Of a DNA stretch of 64,000 nt, positions 56,101 to 64,000 are shown piece by piece. The translations under genes were made by a program, and so were the position numbers. This stretch comes from Megascapheus bottae (taxonomy: Eukaryota > Chordata > Mammalia > Rodentia > Geomyidae): assembly GCA_024803745.1 (NCBI GenBank), contig JANJXV010000039.1, forward strand, positions 7,681,001 through 7,745,000, written 5' to 3'. Position 1 is the stretch's first letter. Every line of letters begins with the position of its first letter. The notes under the pieces are model-generated. The model worked only from the letters and a program-made list of their open reading frames with translations. It was not told the DNA's origin and did not search any database.

Positions 56101-59100
56101 AGCCACCAGTGCTTGGCTGCCTGAATTTCCTCATCCACTCACCAGGTACTCTAACTTTGCTTCCTGTCACCTCAACCCAAGGCTGGCTCCCCAGAGGCGG
56201 GGGTCTTTGTTCTTCTTGCTCACAGCTGTATCCTCAGTTTGTGGACCTCCACAGTCAGAGTCAGGCATAACCATCCCATTGTATTAGAGACTCTGAGGGC
56301 TACACTGCACACAGGCACTTACTTTTTGGGGTCAGTAAAAGGGAGTGGCCGTGGTGGGGGCTCATCCGTTCTCTTCCACCCAGTTGGATGCTTGTTACGC
56401 ACAGGCTGTTTGGAGAAGAAGGACTTGGGGACAGAGGTGGACAGCTGGAAGGGGCTGGACTGGGCCAGCTGAGAGGCCCGAGTAGTCTCTGCGCTGGCTG
56501 TTTTGTAAACCTGAGCAGGGTAGCCAGTCCTGGAGCCCATGTCACTGCAAAGAAAAAGGAAAAGAAATTTCACTTATGAGAGAGACACAGATATTTGATT
56601 TTTTGGGCACGTGTGGTGTGTGTCCAGGACTGGAGGTTGAACTCAGAGCCTTGAGCTCTCACTCACATGGACTGCTGTACACTGGAGGCATGAAGACCGA
56701 CTGCTTTGTGGGTAAGAGCAGAGGAAACTCAAGGCATTTTGGCCTAGGACTGCCTGCCCAACCCCTCCTAATTTGATGGATGTGGCAGTTCTTCCAGAGC
56801 ACTACACCTTTGGGATAGCATCAGGGCATACCAAGACTCAAACGGGAGTTTTACTAGGAAAGGAAAACAAGGGAAAGAAGAAATAGCTGGAGAAATAAAC
56901 ACTAACGAAGTCTTCAATCTAGTTAACCTACCAAACAACCCCCCAAAAGAAACCCTCATGTTAATCTACTCTCTATGAAGCTCAACACACCTCAAATAGT
57001 ATAAATATGAAGGCATCCACACCTAAAACAAAAATCCCCAAACAGCATGAAGATGAAAATCTTAACAGGCATCCAGAGACAGGGTCTCAGCATAACACAA
57101 TTTTCATTTACTGATCAAAAGTAAAGTAGAAATAAGAAATACACTTTCTCTAGTTGAGCTGGGGTTTTGCTTCTTGTGGCTACACACATTGTTATGACCA
57201 CCTTTTGTCTCCTCTAGCAAAGCAGGGACCTGACAGCCATTTCCAAGGACACAAGGGCCATCCTGAGCCCCAAGGGGTGCTCTCTCTCACACCCCATGGA
57301 CCACGAGGGCCATAGCAGATGCCAGGTGTGCAACCCCATCTGCAATGAACAGTGAGAATGTTCCTTCATGCATCTGTGGGATCTCCCTGGGCCTCAGTGT
57401 ATGTGTACACTGTGGCTTGTATAGGGCTAGGGGCTTTGAATGGGTCTGATGGAGACCCAGGATGGGCAACAGTTGCACCAAGGCAAAGTAAGGCAGCAAT
57501 GACACAGCCAAGCCTTGTTTTCAGCACCTCCCAGGTACCTCCTCACTCTGAGTGCTAAGAACTAAAGCAGAAACTACCACTATCATATTTCAAGAGGGGA
57601 AGTGGAGGCCCAGAGACTTAAAGAACTTGCCTCTGGTGACAGAGCTGGAAGGAACTGAGCAAGGATGCAAACCTCTGTTCTCAACCAGTCATGGTAAAGA
57701 TAAAATATATAATACAAGCCAATAAAACAGCAGCAGCTGCTATTTCTGAATCCAGCTGTCTCCGGCCCTGCTCCAAGCTCTTTAAATTCACCATCACAAT
57801 CTATCTTTCCAACCTCAGGCCATGGTTCTCATGATTGGCTCATTCCACACATGGGAAGCTGAGCCTTGAAGACATGCTGGTCATTCAAGATTCAGCCTGG
57901 ACACAGGAAGTATTACCAGTTGTCTCCACAGCCCAGCTCAGCCACCATGCACTATGTGGCAGACACCTGGTTTAATTCCAGATCAGTCTTTTTTTTTTTT
58001 TTTGATGGTACTTGGGACTGAACTCATACCTTACTCTTGATAGGCAAATCCTCTACTAGAGCCAGGCTTCCAGATCTTTTGGTCCTGGTTGTTATTATTA
58101 TTATTATTACTACTACTACTACTACTACTGCTGCTGCTACTAGTCCTGGGGCTTGAACTCAGGGCCTAGGCACTGTCCTTAGGGTTTCTCAAAGCTAGCA
58201 CTCTACCACTTGAGCCACAGCACCACTTCTGGGTTTTTCTATGTATGTGGTACTGAGGAATTGAACCCAGGGCTTTGTGCAGGTTAGGCAGGCACTCTAC
58301 CACTAGGCTGCACTCCCAGCCTGGTCTTGGATTTTTTTTTTTTTTTTATGCTCAGGAAGGGATGAGCTGTGATCCTCCTACTTGTGGTTCCCCTCTCACT
58401 GAAAATGATGGGGAGGAAGAGAAAAGGACTTTTGTGAACTTTTTTTTTTTTTTGGCCAGTCCTTGGGCTTGAACTCAGGGTCTGAGCACTGTCCTTGGGC
58501 TTTCTCAAGGCTAGCACTCTACCACCTGAGCCACAGTACCACTTCTGGTATGTGGTACCAAGGAATAGAACCCAGGTCTTGGTGCAGGCACTCTACCACT
58601 AGGCCTAACTCTCAGCCTGACTTTTGAACTTTTATTTCCAGGCTGGCTTTGAACCACAATCCCACCCCCATCTCTACATCCCTCATATGGGCTGTAGCGG
58701 CTACACCACGCTTGCACCAGTCTTGCTTGCTTTTCTCCCTGACATTTGCTCTGGGCTCCAGTTGGCACAGTCTCAGGATGGGGCTAGAATTGGCAGGCTT
58801 CGGGGTAGGATCCAGAAAGGGCCACACCTTGTGACCTGAGGAGCAGAAATGACAGGTCTTCAAGGATGTGGAAACAAAGGATAAAGACTTAAAATGGAGC
58901 CATGTCTGACACTTTGGCACCTCTAACTAGGGTCACCTGCCAGGGCCATTGAAACAGCCTTCATCATCCTCTCGGACTTTTCACCACAGCAAAAGGGGCG
59001 GTGTGAACACATGAATTACACCAGACTCTGGGGCTCTGGCTCACAGGGACAAAGCCAGAGCCGTGCCACAGGCCTCACTCTATCTGTGATACCTCCTCTG

Positions 59101-62100
59101 CTCCAGCCACACAAGACACTATCACTCAAACATGCAGAAACATTTCTACCTCAGGACCTTTGCACTGTCCTTTTACCCCACTGCTTTCTCCTTCAAACGG
59201 CCTGAATTCTAGTTTCCTGTTCCCAAACTGGCTGCGTAGGCCTGTGTGACCCCAGCCTCCTAACTAGTACTGTCAGGGAGGCCCCTTGGACCCCAGGGCT
59301 CCCGGATTACCTTTCAGAGTTGTGCCCAGACGAAATTCCGAAGACTGCTGGCTCAGCCCCGGGAAGCGAAGCCATGTGCTTCCTGCCTGAGGGAACGCCC
59401 AGCTGCGTCAGCTCCACGTGGAGCGGACTCTCTGCTTGCTTTGCTCTGTATAGCTTTGACAGATTGCTCTGAAAACCAGAAGGCTCTGGCGTGTGCTGCC
59501 TCAGGGCAGGGTGGGGCCAGGTGGCTATCCGCCCGAGATGGCTCAGTCCTCAGTGGTGCCCGCAGAAGGCACTGGCGCCTGGCAGTGGGCCTGGCCGCCA
59601 AGCTCCCATGACGAGCGTCTGGGGGGAGTGTCTGTGAAGTCACTGAAATCATGGATGGGCACAAACTGCTACACAGCAGGGGCTGGAGCCAGGGAAGGGA
59701 GAAGGTAGGGTTCTCTGTGTGGGTATCTCTTTTCCCGGCAGCCTTTGAAGTTTGCCATCACTTTCCTCTCCTGAATAGCCCATTTCCCAAACGGAGGTCC
59801 AGTGACTTTTTCCCTTCCCACTTGAGTCAGGGGAGCCTGGGATTATATCCATCCTCTTGTCTCAGCCTCCTAAGTGCTGAGGTTACAGATATGTGCTACC
59901 ATACCTGGCCAAGTGATCCTCTAAAAAACACATCAAGTTGTAAGCCCAAATGCCTCCATAACACCCAGACCCCCTGGTATTGGCTGGAACTGGGCTCTGG
60001 ACACCACGACAATCTGAATGACCTCTTACAATGTTCCCTGCCTGCCCTGCTTCCATGGAGGCTGTCTCCTAGTACAATTTACTCAGATTTGCTTAATGTC
60101 TCTCTAGGTCTACTTGGTCTGGTGCACAGCAGTGGTCATCAGCCCTTGAACATAAGTAACAGGTACTCCAAGGTACCTGACCCTGATGTGCTGAGAGGGT
60201 GGGCACAGGCTGCCATACCAGCTGTGTCCAGAGAACACAGTGCCTAGCGCTGCCACAGCAAGGTATGGGTTGATGTGAACAGCAGGCATAGATGTACCTG
60301 GGGTACAGGTATGACCTAGGGAGACGTTAGTCTGAATCTGCCATGTTCTCCCTCTCTCTCTCTCTTTCCCTTTCTTTTTTTCAAATCCTTACTCAATTAT
60401 AGTGGGTCTTCCGTCTTGAAAGCAACTGTTATACACTACTCTAAGGGCTCAATTATTCTCTTAAACGTATTTATTGTTCAGGGTGGCAGTACTAGAGACT
60501 GTATTCAGGCCCTGAGTTTGCTAAACCAGTGCTCTACTGCTTGAGTTCTCATGTTCTTTTGTTTAAGCTCTAGTTTTCAGATTTGCACCAACTACCAAGA
60601 AGGCCTTGGACCTCAGCGTCTGGAGTAGCTAGAATTACAGGGTGGCACAGCCACAACTGGCTCATTTTAACCTGGCTATATCACCATAAGGTATGTGATT
60701 TATCCTTGATTTCACAGGTAGGGAAGCTGAGGCCTAGAGAGGTCCAATCACTTAACCAGGACCAGGGCAGGATGTGAAAAGTCAGGAGAGAGGTAAGAAA
60801 TCCTTTTCCCTCCTCAAAAAAACAAAAACAAAAACACAACAACAACAAAACCCCCAAATGTATATCCATTTAGGAGCAGACATTTCCCTCCCCATACCAC
60901 CCAAATCACCTCTAGCACCCCATTTTGGGAAACACTGTTCCACACTAAAGCCCCGTTGCCTAGGAGAAAACTTCAGGAAGCAGCTTTAATGAGCAGATAA
61001 GAATGATTTGCAATTAGCATCAATTGTCTATATGCAAATTAAAGCTCCCAACCACAGGGCACTCTTTTGTAGCAGGAGGCTCCCCTCCCATTTGTGCTCT
61101 CCACTTCTGGAGGACACTGGGTAATTTTGTACTCACCCCCTGCCTCAGCTTCCCCTTCTCCGTCCATAACTGCCTTTACATCAGATGTCAAAATTACTTA
61201 GGATCACCAGCATAGGCCTATGTCCAGAATGGGGCCACTACTGTTGAAGTCAGAGTACCCCCTCACCCCACCCTCTTGCAGACTTTCTTGGCTCCAGATC
61301 CCTGTCGTTCTGGGTGGGTGCAGTTCTGAATTTGTCTCAGTGATGATCGAGCTGTCATCTGGGTGAGGGCTGAGGCCTTGTTTAAATTTATTATTTCTCC
61401 TCAGCTCCAGGTCTGGGATGGAACAGATCTCCAAGAAATATTCACAAGTGAAATGAATGGATGAATAATTCAGTGAGTAGAGGAGCTGTTCAGCAGTATC
61501 AAGCTCAGATTGAGAACTATTTTTCTAGGGAGAGGCAGAGACTTCACTTAGTTGTCTCTCCCTTCCTCCTGCCTATCTCCATTTTCCCACCTACCTCCCT
61601 TCTTCTCCCTCCCCCTCACTGTCTCTTCCTCTGCCCTTCTCAGGGCCTTCAGGAGCTCCTTGGTTCACTACACCCGGGTCCAGCACTGACAACATAGCCA
61701 GTCAGCCATGGTGCCTTTCAAAGCTGTCAGAGGACCACATTGCAGTCACATCCTTCAGGTAGTTGTAGACAAGACCCTATCAAAGGGTGGTGTACACAGA
61801 AACGCCAAGGATCATTCTGGAAATCACCGCTTTTACCTTTTTGGTGCTGGTATTGCTGTGCAGAAACAGATTTGAACACTGAGATTCTACTGGGAGTTGT
61901 AGTCCCAGGGCCTGAAGCTGTGCTGCCCAGGACCAACGAAGAAGTGTTAGAAGCTGTTGGCCTAGCAAGTGGGGGCGGCTGTGTGTACTAAACCTTGTTG
62001 GGGTTGCTTCTCTGAGAGGTCGCAAACAAGCCTATGCTGGTAGCTTGGTAAAGCCATTCACCTCCTTCTGGCCACTCACCTTATAGGAGGGGGTCTAGGC

Positions 62101-63502
62101 ACTAGCAGCATTGGTATAAAAAAATAAATATCCTTGCCCAGCAGGTGGATCAAGCCCACAATGCTCACTACAGAATACTAGCTACTTGGGAGTTAGAGAC
62201 CAGGGGATTGCATTTGAAGCCAGCCCAGGTATAGAAGTTCACAAGACTCAGAGGCATGTGCCTGCCCGTCCCAGAGACAAACGGAAGCACAGTCCCTGAT
62301 GGCCCAAGTATTAAGCAAAACCCCATCTTGACCCTAAAGAGACTGACAGAAGGCTTACTTAGCAAGCAAGAGGCCCTGTGTACAAATAAACAAGGCAAAT
62401 TATTGTCTCCCCCTCTCCCCCCACCCCATCAGAAACTTCAAGTGGGGCCAAATAGTCTGCATTGACTAAACAACGGGGATGAGTTGGGGATCAATGCTTT
62501 ACATTATGGGACTAGAAGGCCAGGCCAAACTTGTGGTTGGCTTGGGCTGTGACCCCGACTGCTGCATAGAAGGGGGACAACCTTTTCTCTGTTATCTGTC
62601 TCCCACCTTTGCTACCCCCTGCTCCTGCCCCTGCTGGCCACCTAGAGACTAGAAATGTGCAGTATGTGAAGAATGGAGGAAGCTGCACAGTGTCAAGGTC
62701 TTAAGGACTCCATGAGCCACTGTGCCAGACCGGTGTGCCAGTCTAGCTTTGCCCTATCTGCATATCCTGTCAGGAGTGTTAACCCTGTTTGTTTAAGCCA
62801 TAGCAAAGACAACTACACTCCTAAAAGATACAGGCCCTCAGAAAGTACAAAATCCACTGGTCTCAGCAGAAAAAGAAAAGAATCAGAAAGAGACAGACAG
62901 GCACGGTTACTGGATGGGCAGCAGGAGGTAGCCCACGAGTCTCCCAATTCCATCAGTAAACGTAAACACCTCCAAGAGTGAGCACAATTCTGGGAAGGAG
63001 ACCTCACCATCAGGACTGTGAGGATATGGAAGGTGGCTGGGACTTCTGGAAGACATGGGCTCGGGGAAATGCCTTACCTGGGTTGCCTCTGTGGGTCTCT
63101 GCTGCCCCCAGCCAGGCCTGTGGGGGTGCTGGCACCTGAGGAGTACAGCTTTGGCCGGTAGCCCTTGCCCTGGCCAGCAACTGCAGGGGTTGGAGAGACC
63201 TCCCGCCTCCTGTCTGTGTGGTGGGACCTTGCAGCAGCCTCTCGGCCACCACAAAGACCGATACTTCCAGGGGGCTTGTGTGGCTTGGTGGGCCGTGGCA
63301 CTTTGGCCAGGGACATGCAGCTGGGGCTGGAGGTGTAGAGCGTGGTGTCGATACCACTGTCACTGGAGCCACCCTTGGAGAGGGGGTCTTGCTCTGGCTC
63401 CAAGGGGTCCAGAGGGTCAAACCAGCGGTCGTCGCTGTGGCTGCTGGATGCATTGCTGGACAGGGTATTGCTGCTGGAATGGCTGGAGTACTGAGGCTCG
63501 CC
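41035..63502 (-). CDS. SIPA1L3: SIPA1L3, last eight coding exons (partial gene)
   Basis: SIPA1L3 (SPAR3) is a large RapGAP-family scaffold with RapGAP and PDZ domains, needed for epithelial polarity, cytoskeletal organisation and lens development. This window holds the C-terminal 514 residues. In transcript order: 63078-63502, 56323-56544, 48167-48332, 47220-47448, 45916-46059, 44237-44372, 42326-42407, 41035-41175. All junctions are GT-AG, and phases 2,2,0,1,1,2,0 match throughout. The region is Ser/Pro-rich and largely disordered, and contains the conserved stretch [20 protein letters not shown]. It ends in a leucine-rich coiled coil from [21 protein letters not shown] to NREKEL (about the last 70 residues), typical of the SIPA1 family. 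RapGAP and PDZ exons lie beyond the right edge. Identification rests on close agreement with my memory of human SIPA1L3 and on synteny beside DPF1. Confidence 0.95.
41470..42105 (-). repeat. Nested and adjacent SINEs in the last SIPA1L3 intron
   Basis: A young ID-type dimer (41529-41724, minus) splits an older B1-type dimer (about 41470-41895). It is flanked by a perfect 14-bp duplication, tcttgagcttttat (41515-41528, 41725-41738). A second ID-type dimer follows at about 41920-42105. Confidence 0.9.
42326..42407 (-). CDS. SIPA1L3: SIPA1L3 exon (coiled-coil start)
   Basis: 82 nt, [20 protein letters not shown] then QLHTDLQK, with donor GTGAGT. Confidence 0.95.
42408..44236 (-). other. SIPA1L3: SIPA1L3 intron
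   Basis: 1.8 kb. Unique sequence fills 42.41-43.24 and 43.66-44.23 kb with no other exon supported. Two plus-strand ID-type SINEs lie head to tail at about 43249-43440 and 43445-43650. Confidence 0.7.
44237..44372 (-). CDS. SIPA1L3: SIPA1L3 exon
   Basis: 136 nt, [20 protein letters not shown] then [20 protein letters not shown] and TPTM; Pro/Ser-rich. Acceptor GACAG, donor GTGAGT. Confidence 0.94.
44475..45645 (-). repeat. Four minus-strand SINEs in a SIPA1L3 intron
   Basis: B1-type dimers at about 44475-44720 and 44740-44960. ID-type dimers at about 45070-45245 and 45465-45645. Confidence 0.85.
45916..46059 (-). CDS. SIPA1L3: SIPA1L3 exon
   Basis: 144 nt, [20 protein letters not shown] then [20 protein letters not shown] and NAAKAYE. 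Acceptor CATCCAG, donor GTAGGT. Confidence 0.94.
46297..46590 (-). repeat. IDL-Geo-type SINE plus B1 fragment
   Basis: Dimer 46297-46500, followed by a short B1-like piece to 46590. Confidence 0.85.
47220..47448 (-). CDS. SIPA1L3: SIPA1L3 exon
   Basis: 229 nt starting [20 protein letters not shown] and ending [12 protein letters not shown]. Ser-rich with a His/Pro-rich patch ([10 protein letters not shown]). Acceptor TTGGCAG, donor GTGAGC. Confidence 0.94.
48167..48332 (-). CDS. SIPA1L3: SIPA1L3 exon
   Basis: 166 nt, [20 protein letters not shown] then [20 protein letters not shown] and [15 protein letters not shown], the best-conserved tail segment. Acceptor CTCTAG, donor GTAAGT. Confidence 0.95.
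48980..49217 (-). repeat. Young IDL-Geo-type SINE nested in an older copy
   Basis: The insert (48998-49200) is flanked by identical 17-bp copies of cacttctagctttttct (48981-48997, 49201-49217). The host is itself an older dimeric SINE. Confidence 0.93.
51635..52080. repeat. B1-type SINE (+) split by an IDL-Geo-type SINE (-)
   Basis: The plus-strand host resumes at about 51937 with gtgagactcttatctcc after the minus-strand insert (about 51734-51936). The duplicated flank gtgagactc is visible on both sides. Confidence 0.85.
54890..55045 (+). repeat. MIR element
   Basis: Shows the ancient MIR pattern: tgtgaccctgggcctcag, cctcatctataaaatgggg, then agagctcaataaatg. Confidence 0.8.
56323..56544 (-). 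CDS. SIPA1L3: SIPA1L3 exon
   Basis: 222 nt, [20 protein letters not shown] onward to [18 protein letters not shown]. Acceptor TTTGCAG, donor GTAAGT. The leading base completes the Ser codon left by the 63-kb exon (QPS-DMGSR), which fixes their direct junction. Confidence 0.95.
56545..63077 (-). other. SIPA1L3: SIPA1L3 intron
   Basis: 6.5-kb intron. ID-type SINEs lie at 58.14-58.33 and 58.45-58.62 kb and a B1 monomer near 59.83-59.91 kb. A compound ATT/ACT/GCT repeat spans 58.09-58.14 kb, a candidate cryptic exon 59311-59468, and a ZNF143-like motif 61888-61903. Long unique stretches (56.6-57.95, 58.63-59.8, 59.95-62.1, 62.45-63.05 kb) contain no supported gene. Confidence 0.7.
63078..63502 (-). 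CDS. SIPA1L3: SIPA1L3 exon (most upstream in window)
   Basis: 425 nt, beginning [20 protein letters not shown] and including [20 protein letters not shown] and [20 protein letters not shown]. Ser-rich, probably disordered and phosphorylated. Acceptor TTGTAG, donor GTAAGG. Confidence 0.95.
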
Positions 63503-64000
63503 CTACAAGGCAAGGACACATGTCATCCCAGATAGCTTCCAAGCCTGGTTCTTATCTCCTAGCCAGGTTACCCCAGGCAAGGGATTGACTTTTCTTCTGC
63601 CTCTGTTTCCACATGTGTAAGATGGGCAAGGAGGGGAGAGTAAGTACCTAGTGGGGTGCTCAGAGAAAGAGCTGACATTTGTAGATGATGTGTACCCCAT
63701 AGCTCAGATTCAATGTGCCTCAAGCCATGTCGGCCCCTCTCCACGGCACATCTCACCCTAGCGTGGCCCAGGTGCTCTGGACTCACTCTCTGCCCAGCCC
63801 GCTGCCCCCAACCTGCCTCCAGCTCTACTCTGGTCCTGTCTACCACTGCATCCTGCAGGCCTCTCCGTGCTGCATCATATCTTCTCCCCTGACACTGCCC
63901 GTCTTGTGCCAGGAGAAAAGCAACACACATAGAATACCAGTTCTTAATGGTGTGGCCCTGTGCTTGTCACTTCGCCTGTCCCTTTAGACTACTCTGTTCT
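63503..64000 (-). other. SIPA1L3: SIPA1L3 intron, right edge
   Basis: No further SIPA1L3 exon is recognisable before the window ends. The open frame at 63568-63930 (minus) does not resemble the protein. Confidence 0.65.

Larger units (their letters stand above)
48333..56322 (-). other. SIPA1L3: Large SIPA1L3 intron
   Basis: 8-kb intron without a supported exon. SINEs lie at 48.88-49.46, 50.08-50.43, 51.44-52.08, 52.95-53.30, 53.49-54.02 and 55.92-56.12 kb. A MIR lies at about 54.89-55.05 kb. There is a (GGGA)n-rich stretch at 50.95-51.02 kb and a poly-G run at 52.875-52.90 kb. Unique stretches (49.5-49.97, 54.05-54.88, 55.2-55.9 kb) show nothing recognisable. Confidence 0.75.

Noticed and set aside
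63568..63930. Possible further SIPA1L3 exon
   Set aside because: The translation is Arg-rich and does not resemble the protein; no convincing acceptor was found at its upstream end.
1..64000. CRISPR arrays, operons, prophage or other prokaryotic systems
   Set aside because: The regularly recurring motifs are dispersed SINEs and microsatellites; the genes are intron-bearing mammalian genes.

Overview
The window is nuclear DNA of a placental mammal, most likely a rodent. It has multi-exon genes with GT-AG introns, CpG-island promoters, long microsatellites, ancient MIR copies and many young SINEs. Two dimeric SINE types dominate. One joins a tRNA-Ala/ID-like left half to a distinct right half (resembling IDL-Geo, known from geomyoid rodents: kangaroo rats, pocket mice, gophers). 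The other joins a 7SL/B1-like left half to what reads as the same right half. I therefore infer a geomyoid rodent; genus and species cannot be read from this sequence alone.

Four protein genes are recognisable, in the order of human 19q13.2 (inverted): SPINT2 (minus strand, only exon 1 here, 6181-6286), PPP1R14A (plus, all four coding exons, 8135-12178), DPF1 (plus, complete, two alternative first exons, 21980-35442), and SIPA1L3 (minus, last eight coding exons, 41035-63502, rest beyond the right edge). SPINT2 and PPP1R14A are head to head, about 1.8 kb apart. DPF1 and SIPA1L3 are tail to tail, with about 2.7 kb between their inferred polyadenylation sites.

Layout: 1-6180 is SPINT2 intron 1; 6287-8134 is the divergent promoter zone; 8135-12.3 kb is PPP1R14A; 12.3-21.4 kb is intergenic and SINE-rich; 21.4-36.5 kb is DPF1; 36.5-39.2 kb is a simple-repeat gap; 39.2-64 kb is SIPA1L3 3'UTR, exons and introns. 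The genes are not an operon: a protease-inhibitor precursor, a smooth-muscle phosphatase inhibitor, a BAF-complex histone reader and a RapGAP-family scaffold that share a conserved neighbourhood.

I found no sign of an undescribed gene system. The most useful oddities are: DPF1 isoform structure (two promoters, each with a ZNF143-like motif, in-frame upstream ATGs, and a 30-nt tandem acceptor inside PHD2); a 31-bp minisatellite in DPF1 intron 9; an inverted SINE pair around DPF1 exons 4-5; three CTCF-like sites in one orientation around the first DPF1 promoter; two SINEs inserted successively into one target site with three copies of the target duplication; and a spliceable but frame-breaking candidate exon in a SIPA1L3 intron.
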